From the NCBI RefSeq assembly GCF_014132355.1, contig NZ_BLZO01000134.1:1-40108 (forward strand): DNA of 40,108 nucleotides, read 5' to 3'. Source of the stretch: Okeania sp. KiyG1. GTDB lineage: Bacteria; Cyanobacteriota; Cyanobacteriia; Cyanobacteriales; Microcoleaceae. Made by a program: the position numbers and the translations under genes. Shown one piece after another: positions 16,553 through 26,725 of the stretch. How positions within the stretch are numbered: the first letter of the stretch is position 1; each line of letters begins with the position of its first letter. A model generated the notes under the pieces. The model was not told the DNA's origin, did not search any database, and was given only the letters and a program-made list of their open reading frames with translations.

Positions 16553-18396
16553 TTATTCCCAAGGCGATCGCGCCTGGTCTAATAAATTATATAATTCCTC
16601 ACCTTCTATCACTTCTTGTTCTAAAATTTGCTGAGAAATCTTTTCCAATAAATCTCGATTATGATTCAAAATATCTAAAGCTTCTTGATGAGCTTTCTCT
16701 ACAATTTCCTTCACTTCATTATCAATTGCTTCAGCAGTTTTTTCACTCAATAAACGACGAGAATTAACCCCACCATTCGCCAAAAATCCTCCTTTGCCAC
16801 CCCGTTCATAAGCTAAAGGTCCTAATACTTTACTCATGCCATAAGTTGTTACCATTTGCTCGGCAAAATCAGTGGCTTTTTGTAAATCTCCAGAAGCTCC
16901 AGTAGTGATATTTCCAAATATAATTTCCTCCGCTGCACGTCCTCCCAAAAAAGTAGCAATTTGCCCTCTAATTTCTTGTTCATTTCTTAAAAATCTATCC
17001 TCAGTAGGAAGTTGCAAAGTATAACCTAATGCTGCCATTCCTCTTGGTACAATTGAAATTTTTTCCACCTTACCACTACCAGGCATTATCGCCCCAACTA
17101 AAGCATGACCAACCTCGTGATAAGCAACTATTTTCTTTTCGCGATCGCTCAAAACTCTACTTCTTTTTTCTAAACCAGCAACTACCCTTTCAATAGCTTC
17201 AGCAAAGTCTTTTTGTGCCACAGTTTGCCTTTGATTTCTAGCAGCTAATAAAGCAGCTTCATTAACAAGATTAGCTAAATCTGCACCGCCAAAACCAGAA
17301 GTTCTCACTGCTATTTTATGTAAATCTACATCTTCTCCTAACTTAACTTTTTTACCATAAATATTTAAAATTGCTTCACGGCCAGATAAATCAGGGCGGT
17401 CTACTAATACTTGTCTATCAAACCTTCCCGGACGTAATAAAGCAGCATCTAAAGCCTCTGGACGGTTAGTAGCAGCCAAGATAATAACTGTCAAATCTCC
17501 CGCACCAAAACCATCCATTTCAGTTAACAATTGATTGAGAGTTTGTTCTCGTTCATCATTACCGCCACTGTGAAAATTTCCACTGGTTCTTGACTTACCA
17601 ATTGCATCTATTTCATCAATAAAAATAATACAAGGAGCCTTCTTTTTTTGCCTCTTTAAATAAGTCACGAACTCTAGCAGCACCAGTACCAACAAATAGC
17701 TCTACAAATTCAGAACCAGATATACTAAAAAAAAGGTACTCCTGCTTCTCCTGCCACTGCTTTTGCTAATAAAGTTTTACCCGTTCCAGGAGGTCCGACT
17801 AATAATAAACCTTTAGGAATTCTAGCTCCAATTTCAGTGAACCTTTGAGGTGATTTTAAGAAGTCTACAATTTCTGTTAATTCTGTCTTTGCTTCTTCCA
17901 CTCCAGCAATATCAGCAAAAGTAATTTTATCTGATTCTCCCTCGACATAAACCTTCGCTTTATTCCTACCCATTGACAGAGCGCCTTGAGAACCACGATT
18001 CATAAAAAACTGAAATGCTAATACTAATATGATAGGTGGGATTACCCAGTTTAACAGAATAGCAACCCAGCGACTTTGAGGTGGTGCAGCTTGAAATAAA
18101 ACTTTATTATCTTCTAAACGCTGAAGTAGTTGGGGGTCATTTATTCGAGTAGTAGTAAGTAAAGGTCCGGGTTTATCTTCTTCTCCTTTGAGACGATATA
18201 AAATTTTTTCTTCATCTATTTGAACTCCCAGTACCTGTCCGTTTTCTACTTGTTGAATAAAGGCACTGTAAGTAACACGAGGAGGTTTACGACGTGGCAT
18301 TAATAAATATGCTGCTAATAACAGACCTGCCAAAATTAATAATGCATTGCCAATTTGACGCTTATTAGGACCTTTTGGTTTCTTTTTAAGACTCAT
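16553..18396 (-). pseudogene. ftsH: FtsH membrane AAA+ metalloprotease, two frameshifts in homopolymers
   Basis: The rejoined protein is ~615 aa, normal for FtsH. N-terminal part (17725-18396): two membrane segments (about 15-33 and 107-131), the periplasmic/lumenal domain between them, and Walker A GPPGTGKT at 201-208. C-terminal part (16553 to about 17650): FIDEIDAIG (Walker B), [18 protein letters not shown] (second region of homology) and the zinc site HEVGH, ending LYNLLDQARSPWE. The coding strand has T8 where T7 would keep [12 protein letters not shown], and A7 near 17642-17648 where A6 would keep [12 protein letters not shown]; both are +1. FtsH degrades damaged membrane proteins such as photosystem II D1 in thylakoids. 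All active-site motifs are intact, so either inactivation is recent or the indels are sequencing errors. Of the cyanobacterial types it resembles the FtsH1/FtsH4 side more than FtsH3. Confidence 0.85.
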
Positions 18397-18479
18397 ATTT
18401 ATTGAGGTATAATTGTGAACTATAGATTCAAATATTCAAAAATTGAACGTCTATTTGAGACTAATACTTCATTATAGCA

Positions 18480-18654
<175 letters not shown>

Positions 18655-18812
18655 TTTTGAAAAAGACAATTTCTTCCGCAGAACGACCCCCCAATAAAAT
18701 AGCAATTTGTCCGCGAAGTTCCGCCTCATCTCTTAAAAATTTATCCTCAGTAGGAAGTTGCAAAGTATAACCTAATGCTGCCATTCCCCGAGGAACAATA
18801 GAAATTTTCTCT

Positions 18813-20156
18813 ACCGTACGAAAAAAACTGTAGAAAATTGTAACAGCTTTTATCTTGATATTGGATTAACCAATACAGGCTGTACGGCACAGCTCACTAT
18901 CCCCTCGGCAGTAAATGCCTCTGGGAATTTCTTTCTAATTATTTGAAGACTGCCATTAACATCGGCATTAATGACTATACCAGTTCCACTCCTGAATAAA
19001 CCACGTTTGACTCGCTTGCCTACATAGTTTTCATGTTTAATTGGTTTTTCTAGGTCAATAGCAGATGTTTTACTGGTGTAACAATCTTGCTGTTTCAATA
19101 ACTTTTACCCCAACCAGTTGACACTTATAAGTTATCTGTTGAATTAACTTATAATGAGGTATTTGAGTAAAATTTTGGTTGTTTTTTTTGCCTATATTTG
19201 CTCCTTGTTTCCAGTTATCATTTTTTCCTATGACTACAGTACCAATATTATTTGTGGTTAAATACTCAACCACTAACTTACTGGTGTTATGCAGATAATT
19301 CTCTACAAAACGATTTCGGTGATAGGTTAACGCTTCAATCTTACGGCTAGTTTTTCTGTTGCCTTTGAGATGACTTTGGTACTTAGCTTTACGCTTGTTG
19401 TAAAGCTGATTAACACTTTTTAGTGGCTTCCCGTTAACAAGCATAGGCTTAACACCAGGCTTATTTGTAGATAGAGCAACTAATCTGTCAACCCCTAAGT
19501 CTATTCCGGCTACATATGTTGAGTGTATTTGTGGCTGAAGTGTTTTTTCATAGACTACTTCAATTATATAGCAGCTAGTAGCAGGTACTATCCTGACTTC
19601 GATTACAGTTTCTACAACTACAGGTATTTTGATTTCACTCATGGATAAGTGACAAATACCATCTTTTAGACTTGCTCTATAGACTGATTCCTTTGAATAT
19701 ATAACTACATTTCTACCTTGAGTTTTATTTTTATACTTTGGTATTTTTGGCTTACCTAAAAACTTCTCTGGATGTTTTGACCATTCTTTTATAGCTTGAA
19801 AATAGCCGCGCCAAGTGGCAACCAAGCATTTTATTATTTGTTTTGATACTTTAGTTGGTAATGCTCTATAGGCATCGCTATCTTTGGTGGTGTGGTACAG
19901 TTTAGTTAAATCCAGACTATGACCTGTACAGAAAAAATGTTGACGACAGTAATAATTAGCCAAATTATACAAGTTTTTTGACTTAAAGGCTAACTCATCA
20001 CAGCAAGCCCAATACTGATGTGTTCGGTTAATAATATGTCTGTCAACAAGTCGCATTCACCTGAATTATTTCCTAAGCTTTAGTTACCTGTTTAATATTA
20101 AAACACTTTTCTTATAATAGCAACTACTTTCTACAATTTTTATTCAACAGTTAATC
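18813..20156 (-). mobile_element. IS200/IS605-type tnpB element B, inserted in ftsH
   Basis: The boundaries come from the interrupted ftsH codons. On the coding strand the host reads GGTAGGGT, then the element begins GATTAACTGTT and ends TTTTTTTCGTACGGT, then the host resumes AGAGAAAATT. The same two ends occur in the element at 20757-22110. There is no terminal inverted repeat and no clear target duplication, as expected for the family. Its tnpB is frameshifted. Confidence 0.85.
18850..20056 (-). pseudogene. tnpB: tnpB of element B, one frameshift
   Basis: The first 328 codons (19070-20056) are close to the intact copy at 20794-21999 ([49 protein letters not shown]). One extra base near 19085-19095, in GAAACAGCAAGATTG versus GAAACAGAAGAAAG of the sister, shifts the frame to an early stop after ETARLLHQ. 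The remaining ~75 residues (YTSKTSAIDLEKP to [26 protein letters not shown]) continue in the next frame to 18850. The break falls at the conserved EESYTSKTS motif. The product would lack RuvC-III, so the protein should be inactive, though the element could still be moved or guided in trans by the sister copy. Confidence 0.85.
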
Positions 20157-20756
20157 ACCCTACCACTGCCAGGCATCAATGCACCAACTAAAGCGTGACC
20201 AACTTCGTGATAAGCAACAATCTTTTTCTCTTTGTCACTGAGAAGGCGACTTTTCTTTTCCAAACCTGCCACAATACGCTCGATCGCTTCAGCAAAATCT
20301 TCTTGAGTAACCTGTTCTCTTCTGTTACGCGCTGCTAATAATGCTGCTTCATTAACCAGGTTAGCTAAGTCCGCACCAACAAAACCAGGAGTACGAGTAG
20401 CGATCGCTTTTAAATCTAAATTATCTGCTAACTTAACTTTGGCAGCATAAATTTCTAATATCTTTAGACGACCTGGTAAGTCGGGGCGGTCTACCAAAAC
20501 CTGACGGTCAAATCTTCCGGGTCGCAGCAAAGCGGGGTCTAAAGTTTCGGGGCGGTTAGTAGCAGCTAAAACGATAACTGTTGACTGAGTGGCAGAAAAG
20601 CCATCCATTTCAGTTAACAACTGGTTGAGAGTTTGTTCCCGTTCATCGTTGCCACCGTAAAAACCACCACTGGCACGAGATTTTCCAATAGCATCAAGTT
20701 CGTCAATGAAAACTATGCAGGGTGCTTTTTGTTTTGCTTGTTCAAATAAGTCTCGT

Positions 20757-22110
20757 ACCGTACGAAAAAAACTGTAGAAAAATGAAACAGCCTTTATCTT
20801 GATATTGGATTAACCAACACTGGCTGTACGGCGCAGCTCACTATTCCCTCGGCACTAAATGCCTCTGGGAATTTCTTTCTGATTATCTGAATACTGCCAT
20901 TGACGTCAGCATTGATCGCTTTACCTTTTGAACTTCTAAACAAACCCCGTTTGACTCGTTTTCCCACATACAATTGATGCTTACAGGGCAATTCCAGGTC
21001 AAGTGCAGAAGTTTTACTGGTATAACTTTCTTCTGTTTCAATTACCTTGATTCCTGCCAATTGACATTTATAAGTTATCTGTTCAATTAGCTTGCAGTGA
21101 GGTATTTGGGTAAATTTTTGGTTGTTGATTTTGCCGATGTTTGTACTTTGTTTCCAATTATCATTTTTTCCAATTACTACAGTACCAATATTATTCGTCA
21201 CTAAATAATTGACAACTAACAAGCTTGTGTTATGCAGGTAATTGGAAACAAAACGATTTCTATGATAACTCAATGCTTCAATCTTACGACTGGTTTTTCT
21301 ATTGCCTTTGAGACTACTTTGGTGCTTGGCTTTACGCTTATTATACAGTTGATTGACACTTTTTAGTGGCTTCCCATTAACAAGCATAGGTTTTACACCA
21401 GGCTTGTTTGTAGCTAGAGCAACTAATCTATCAATCCCTAAATCTATTCCTGCTAAATATGTTGAGTTTATTTGTGCAACAGATTTTTTTTCATAGACTA
21501 CTTCAATTACATAGCAACCAGTAGCAGGTACTATTCTCACTTCGATTACAGTATCCACAACTACAGGTATTTTAATTTCACTCATGGATAAGTGACAAAT
21601 ACCATCTTTGAGAGGAGCTTTATAGACTGATTCCTTTGAATATATAACTACATTTCGACCTTGAGTTTTATTCTTATACTTTGGTATTTTGGGTTTACCT
21701 AAAAACTTCCCAGGATATTTTGACCATTCTTTTATAGCTTGAAAATAACCACGCCAAGTTGCAACTAGGCATTTTATTATTTGTTTTGATACTTTAGTTG
21801 GTAATGCTCTGTAGGCATCGCTATTTTTGGTTGCGTGGTATAACTTGGTTAAATCTAGACTTTTTCCACACTTGAAAAAATGCTGACGACAATAATAGTT
21901 AGCCAGGTTGTACAAGTTTTTTGACTTAAAAGCTAACTCATCACACACCCGCCAATAGATATGTGTTCGGTTAATAATATGTCTGTCAACAAGTCGCATT
22001 CACTTTCTATTTTTTACTATTTTTTAGATTTTAGTTGTTACTTGTTTAATACTACAACACTTTTGCAAATTTTGCAACTATTTTCTACGGTTTAAGTTTA
22101 ACAGTTAATC
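20757..22110 (-). mobile_element. IS200/IS605-type tnpB element A, inserted in ftsH
   Basis: Coding-strand host sequence GCAAGGGT, element start GATTAACTGTT, element end TTTTTTTCGTACGGT, host resumes ACGAGACTTATT. Left flank AGGGT is shared with element B. The element's last bases ACGGT resemble the flank AGGGT, the usual relation between the left target and the right cleavage site in IS605-type elements. It has one intact tnpB and no tnpA. Confidence 0.85.
20794..21999 (-). CDS. tnpB: TnpB-like protein, subfamily lacking the canonical RuvC-II Glu and zinc ribbon
   Basis: An intact 401-aa protein. Ruv[15 protein letters not shown] supplies Asp186, and Ruv[12 protein letters not shown] supplies Asp365. 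At the usual RuvC-II position the sequence reads [12 protein letters not shown] (277-283), with no Glu. A conserved [11 protein letters not shown] at 321-331 offers Glu323/Glu324 as a possible substitute. The Cys-X2-Cys zinc ribbon of standard TnpB is missing, replaced by [23 protein letters not shown]. This architecture is a known large subgroup (IS891/IS1341-like), and rearranged catalytic Glu positions have been described in TnpB relatives; whether this one cuts DNA is not known. It is distinct from the TnpB at 2714-4033. The last codons ISR stop 37 bp before the element end, so any omega-RNA must overlap the gene's 3' part. Confidence 0.88.
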   Translation of the reverse strand: MRLVDRHIINRTHIYWRVCDELAFKSKNLYNLANYYCRQHFFKCGKSLDLTKLYHATKNSDAYRALPTKVSKQIIKCLVATWRGYFQAIKEWSKYPGKFLGKPKIPKYKNKTQGRNVVIYSKESVYKAPLKDGICHLSMSEIKIPVVVDTVIEVRIVPATGCYVIEVVYEKKSVAQINSTYLAGIDLGIDRLVALATNKPGVKPMLVNGKPLKSVNQLYNKRKAKHQSSLKGNRKTSRKIEALSYHRNRFVSNYLHNTSLLVVNYLVTNNIGTVVIGKNDNWKQSTNIGKINNQKFTQIPHCKLIEQITYKCQLAGIKVIETEESYTSKTSALDLELPCKHQLYVGKRVKRGLFRSSKGKAINADVNGSIQIIRKKFPEAFSAEGIVSCAVQPVLVNPISR

Positions 22111-22918
22111 ACCCTTGCTGCACCTGCACCCACAAATAATTCGACAAATTCGGAACCAGAGATGCTGAAAAATGCTACTCCTGCTTCTCCTGCAACTGCC
22201 TTTGCTAGTAGAGTTTTTCCAGTTCCTGGAGGTCCGACTAATAATACACCTTTGGGAATGCGTGCGCCGATATTAGTAAAACGTTCGGGAGACTTAAGAA
22301 ATTCCACAACTTCTGCTAATTCTGTTTTTGCTTCTTCTACTCCTGCCACATCGTTAAAAGTTACTTTGGTAGATTCACCTTCAACGTAAACTTTTGCCTT
22401 ACTTTTTGTAATCGAAAGTGCCCCTTGGGGACCGCCAAAACCACCTGCACGACGACCGATAAAAAATTGCCAGATAGCAACAAAAATTAGTGGAGGAATT
22501 ACCCAACCCAAGATATTGCTAAAAAAGTTATTAGAAGGAGGTGGGGCAGCAAATTCTACTCCTTTTTGTTCTAGACGTTTTGGTAATTCTAGGTCGAATA
22601 TTGGGGTAGTTGAAAATACCTGTCCTGGTTATTCTTCTGTTCCTTTGAGTTGATAGCGAATTTGTTCTTGACCTACAGAAGCTCTTGCTACTTTGCCGTC
22701 TTCTACTTGGTCAATGAATAAGCTGTAAGGAACGCGAGGAATTTGAGGACCGAATAAATTAGGAAATACTAGGTTGATAAATAGGAAAATGCCTGCTAGC
22801 AATAATAATATATTGCCAATTCTAATATTGCGAGGTCCTTGTGAGTTGTCTTTGATGCTCATGGTTATTATTTTTTTGGGTAAGCAAGATATTAGTCTAT
22901 GTATTTATTTTATATTAT

Positions 22919-23024
22919 TTCTGAGGAAAAGAGGGAATAGGGAATAGGGAATAGGGAATAGGGGAAAATAGTTGATGTCTCTAGTGGGATAATTGATTTG
23001 ATTTTTTATTATTGGAGATGTCTA
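22919..23024 (+). mobile_element. MITE copy, GACATCTCC-end family
   Basis: AGGAAAAGAGGG, a heptamer run (AGGGAAT)4, GGGGAAAATAGTTGATG, GGGATAATTGATTTGATTTTTTATTATTGGAGATGTCTA. The right end is intact; the left end is worn. It lies about 50 bp from the left end of the IS5-type element, which has matching termini. Confidence 0.65.
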
Positions 23025-23884
23025 TTTAGAGCTATCAGTATTGTACCAAGGGTGAAAAAAAATCTTATAAATAACTAGACATCTCCGGAAATAGTCGAAC
23101 ACTTACTATAACTATCTTTTAGGAAGCGACTGCAAATGCTAATAGAAGTTAATTTTCACGGTCAACTCAGTGTTATAGATACTTACTATTAAAAACTAGC
23201 TCAATAATAGTCATATTAATTCAATAATTGATGTCTCTATCCAGGTTGGTTTAATACTACAAAATAAATGCACCTATTCGTAATATAACAAGGCCACAAA
23301 TAGTCTTAATTATTTGCACATATTTCTCAGGATTTAGTCTAAATCTTTCTTGAACTACCCGAAATATTTTTAGTAATCTAATTATATGTTCGCTCAATTA
23401 TTCTTTCAGCAGCAAGGTCTTTATTTTGGGACTTTTCCTGACTGGTTAATTCTTGATTTTTGGGCTTTTTTTTAGGTGTTTTTATTGCCGATTCTCCCAC
23501 AGAGGCTTTATCCCCAGTAAATTTTTGTTTTTCAGAGAATTTTGCCCTAGTCTCACGAAAAAAATTTATGTCACTGTCTTGAGTGCGTCTTACATTCTGG
23601 GGAGACCCCAGAATTACGCACTCGCTTTTTCTCCCTGGTTTTCCTGCTTCTACATCAACAATATCCTTACCTGCAGGTAACACAATTACTTGACTTTTTC
23701 TTGTATGACTTTTTTTGTTTCCCGAATAATATTCTTTTTGTTTTTCATATTTTTTGCCTTTTTATGTCTTGTTCATATTGGACTTTGGACAAAAAGAAAA
23801 CATGGTTAGCGTAATATTTACGCCAACTAATTGGTTATGGTGTTAGAAATAGAATTCATAGTGGAATGATCTTCTTTTCTCATA

Positions 23885-24312
23885 TTATTGATCATCCTGA
23901 AAATCATAGGATGGGTCTGGTTCAATTTCTCCACCGAAACAGATATCTAAATAACTTTCTTGAAGGGAATGAACAACTCTCTCCAACTCATCAATAAGAT
24001 TCCTTCGAGTCATTTTTTCAACTGCATCAATATGAGCTTCACTCCCCCCTTTTCCTAAATACTTATATTTAGTTTTTTCTGACTATCAGTAGCCATAGGA
24101 AAAATCGGTGAAGCAGATTGTAATTTATAATAATAGTAAAGTTTCTGGTTTCTATTGACTTGATAACGAATGATATGACAATCACGAGGAATGACCTCTC
24201 CTTCTCGTTCAATTTTCTTAATTTTCTGCTTCATCTTACGGATTAAACTCTGAATTTGTTTCCCTCTAATGGCTGCTGATTGAGTGGTTTGCTTAGATGT
24301 TTGTGTAGACAT
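23885..24312 (-). pseudogene. IS-borne accessory protein (~142 aa), one frameshift
   Basis: The frame starts MSTQTSKQTTQSAAIRGKQIQ, a basic helical segment (RKMKQKIKKIEREGEVI), then RDCHIIRYQVNRNQKLYYYYKLQSASPIFP. An A6 run near 24073-24078, where A7 keeps the frame, shifts it to an early stop. The next frame continues KYKYLGKGGSEAHIDAVEKMTRRNLIDELERVVHSLQESYLDIC and an acidic tail EIEPDPSYDFQDDQ to the stop at 23885. It is transcribed away from the transposase with ~75 bp between starts. I do not recognise a named domain; the basic N-terminus and helices suggest nucleic-acid binding or a regulator or partner of the transposase, but this is a guess from position alone. Confidence 0.6.
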
Positions 24313-24388
24313 GAGACTGAATAGTTAAGAAAGCATTTATATTGGCGTAAAATATACACTAACATTCAGAGGTGTATTATTAACAACT

Positions 24389-25876
24389 ATGAAAAATCAG
24401 GAAAACAGTCAGGCCATCAAGGAGTTCTTATGCTGGAGGAAAAACCTCTATCATGGAGTTAATGCAAGAATTGAAACTGTTATAGAATTAGTAGATGCCC
24501 TCTCATCAAACCAAATCGCAAGTTCGGTAGTATAATTGTCTGAACATCCTTTATTTCGACGAGATTATAACAGTTTATATAAAGGAATTAAAGAGTTTTT
24601 ACCTCATCAAAACGATGATAATTACTCACAACAAGTTAATTACTTATTAGAGGCTGTATCTCAAACAATTCCTACTCCAGTTGGCCGACATTTTAATTTA
24701 TTTGGAATTGATACAACTCCTTGCCCCCGTCCCTTTTCAGCTACATTAGCAGACAAAACTTTTATCCATTATCCCAATCCTATTAAAGGAAATAAACCCA
24801 TTAGTATTGGCCATTCATATTCAGTTATATGTGCTTTACCAGAGGGAATAGCAACAGGTAATGTACCTTGGGCTGTTCCCTTATTAGGAGAAAGGGTTCC
24901 CTCGTCAGAAAAGGCTACTAACATTGGTAATAAACAACTGGAAAAAATCTTTAAAACTGCTTCTTTCTCTGGAGATAAGTTATCAGTTTTAGTGGCTGAT
25001 AGTTTCTACAGCCAACGAGATTTTATTGGAGAACAAGTCAAGCAAAAAAACTTAATTATTGTGACACGAGTGAGAAGCAATCGAGTTTTTTACCGTCAAT
25101 TTATCAGAGAAACAAACCCAAAAATTACTTCAGGACATCCTCGTTGGTATGGAGATAAATTTGACCTTAAAGATGAGAATACTTGGCATGAACCTACTGG
25201 GGTTAGTCAATCAATTTTTACTACTAAAAAAGGTCGTCAATTGACAGTAACAATTTCGGGTTGGAACCAGATGTTAATGAAAGGAACTCAGAACTATAAA
25301 ATGAACCGTTTCCTTTTACTTTACTACAAATTACTACTACTGATGAAGTCGGTAATAGGATTTGGAAGCCGATGTGGTTAATTGCTATTGGTCCTCGCCG
25401 TGAAGAGTTGAGTCTAATTGATTGCTATGAGTCTTATCGACAGCGTTATGACATGGAACATTTGTTTCGATTTGGAAAACAAAAATTATTGATGACAGCT
25501 TATTCAACTCCAGATGTCGAACAGTTGCGAAAATTGGTTCAAGTTAACATTAATTGCTTATGTTAATTTATGGGCAGCCAGAAATTTAGCCGTTGTTTTA
25601 CCTCATCCTTGGGAGCAGTATTTAAAGACTAATAAATCAGTAAAAATTACTCCCAGTTTAGTTCAAAGAGACTTTTATAGAATAATTTTGACTTTGGGTA
25701 CAATGGCTACATCTCCCAAACCTCGAGGTTATTCTACAGGACGTATTAAAGGATATAAAAAAACACCAAGAACTCGTCATCAAGTTATCAAGGGAACGGA
25801 ACAAAAATTCTCGAAAATAACTAAAAATTGGCATCCCCGTCGGCGATCGCTCTCAATTATTTCTATTTTTCAGTGA
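24389..25876 (+). pseudogene. DDE-type IS transposase, nonsense codon and two frameshifts
   Basis: The frame opens at ATG 24389 (MKNQENSQAIKEFLCWRKNLYHGV) and meets an in-frame TAA at 24533-24535 just before LSEHPLFRRDYNSLYKGI. It continues with FGIDTTPCPRPFSATLADKTFIHYPNPI (first DDE Asp region) and VLVADSFYSQRDFI (second Asp). After a shift near 25300 comes PFTLLQITTTDEVGNRIWKPMWLIAIGPRREELSLIDCYESYRQRYDMEHLFRFGKQKLLMTAY, whose DMEHLFRFGKQ carries the expected Glu. A second shift near 25540 leads to LIAYVNLWAARNLAVVLPHPWEQYL and a basic tail. The rejoined length is ~495 aa. The overall pattern fits IS4/IS701-like DDE transposases common in cyanobacteria; the exact IS family is not certain. 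Confidence 0.8.
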
Positions 25877-26464
25877 TTAAATTCACTGGAGACAGAGGAA
25901 TATTGCCAGAGTTAGTTAGTGTAATGTTTACACTAACTATTTTTTCTTCTTGTCCAAAGTCCAATTCATAGCTATCTACGATTAATTCATACTCTGTTAA
26001 AATTTCGGAGATAATTTCTTGATCGCTTGAGTTTTTTTTACCTGTTCTAATAAACTAGCTGGTAATAAATCCCCGATAATTGGCCACCAATAATTAAAGG
26101 TATCATTAGCTGTAGTTTCACGCTCCTCCGAATTGAATTCCTAGCAGTTGAAATGTTGTCAAATGTCTTAAGTAAATTCAGGTTAAAATAAAATGTTGCT
26201 GAGATGGATAATTTAGGTGGTCTACCACCACCAGAAGCAATTATTCGCGCCTTTTTTAGCTGTGGCTATCTCTTGCTTATCCGCAGTGGAGTTTTTCGGC
26301 TTGTTTTAATAACTTTTCGTGCCTGTTCATACTTAATACCTAATAAACGTTCTGATTCTTGTGGATGATTATGAATGTAGTTAAGTATACTGGTCATAAT
26401 TAGCCATAAAAAATTACATTTTATATGACTCTATCACAATTTATTTATTTTTCGGAGAAGTCTA

Positions 26465-26725
26465 TTGGGTAATTTAACGACTTTACCTGTAACGTCTGTT
26501 TGAATAACATCGTGTTAAGATAATAAGTTATAAATAACATTAAAAAGCGTTCAGCTTATCAGCGTTGAGCAGTCAGTTTTGGGCGTTTGCGGAGCATTCT
26601 GGAACGGAAAGGGGATACGCGACCCCTCCTAAAATTAAATGACTTGCTAGAAGTCGGGTATTTAAACCCAAGCTTTTAGCGCGCTGAAAGCTGAGTGCTG
26701 AAATGCTGATAACTAGTTAAATTCT
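26465..26725. other. Short gene-free stretch with a large imperfect inverted repeat
   Basis: CAGCTTATCAGCGTTGAGCAG (about 26551-26571) faces GCTGAGTGCTGAAATGCTGATA (about 26689-26710), enclosing GTTTGCGGAGCATTC, which resembles 32947-32961. It may be a worn non-autonomous element. It ends 15 bp before the next start codon. Confidence 0.45.

Larger units (their letters stand above)
18659..22862 (-). pseudogene. ftsH: Second ftsH paralogue, interrupted by two tnpB elements and 3'-truncated
   Basis: Three exon-like pieces on the minus strand spell an FtsH. Piece one (22111-22862) starts MSIKDNSQGPRNIRIGN and carries [32 protein letters not shown], Walker A GPPGTGKT and ends [15 protein letters not shown]. 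Piece two (20157-20756) resumes [14 protein letters not shown], with FIDELDAIG and [17 protein letters not shown]. Piece three (18659-18812) resumes [24 protein letters not shown] and stops after [11 protein letters not shown]. Removing the two insertions rejoins the codons exactly. Other damage: an in-frame TAA at 22629-22631 (GTEE-stop-PGQ) and loss of the last ~150 residues. Similarity to Synechocystis-type FtsH1/4 is strong (VPYSLFIDQVE). It is adjacent to and in the same direction as the other ftsH. Confidence 0.9.
23778..25964. mobile_element. Two-gene IS nested in the IS5-type element
   Basis: Terminal inverted repeats begin TTGGACTTTGGACAA and extend imperfectly for ~55 bp. Each arm contains an inner palindrome (GTTAGCGTAAT/ATTTACGCCAAC left; GTTAGTGTAAT/GTTTACACTAAC right). 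A 6-bp target duplication TTCATA lies at 23772-23777 and 25965-25970. It holds two divergent genes: a DDE transposase on the plus strand and a ~142-aa accessory ORF on the minus strand. Both are now broken. Confidence 0.85.
23257..26397 (-). pseudogene. IS5-family (DDE_Tnp_4-like) transposase, split by an IS and frameshifted
   Basis: The N-terminal part (25965-26397) reads MTSILNYIHNHPQESERLLGIKYEQARKVIK, then after shifts GGGRPPKL, and FNYWWPIIGDLLPASLLEQV, and ends EYELIVDSYE next to the insertion. The C-terminal part (about 23257-23777) resumes KYEKQKEYYSGNKK, then VIVLPAGKDIVDVEAGKPGRKSE (DDE core), FTGDKASVGE, TPKKKPKNQELTSQEKSQNKDLAAERIIER and, after a shift, IIRLLKIFRVVQERFRLNPEKY. The order and motifs match the DDE_Tnp_4 transposases of the IS5 group. 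Several frameshifts and in-frame stops show long decay, so this copy cannot make an active enzyme. The 6-bp duplication TTCATA flanks the nested IS. Confidence 0.75.
23078..26462 (-). mobile_element. Decayed IS5-type element carrying a nested insertion
   Basis: The ends GACATCTCCGGAAATAG (left) and, read inward from the right, GACTTCTCCGAAAAATA are imperfect inverted repeats, each flanked by TA. Without the nested 2187-bp element and its target duplication the length is about 1.19 kb, typical for IS5-family elements. It encodes a DDE_Tnp_4-type transposase on the minus strand, now broken by frameshifts and by the nested IS. The ends match MITE termini elsewhere in the window. Confidence 0.75.

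Noticed and set aside
16553-18396. Programmed ribosomal frameshifting in ftsH
   Set aside because: Two separate shifts in the same direction about 85 bp apart, in a family with no known recoding, fit indels or sequencing error better.
24055-24312. Antitoxin or stand-alone host gene reading of the 85-aa ORF
   Set aside because: It lies inside the inverted repeats of an IS, and its natural C-terminus continues in the next frame; it is an IS gene.
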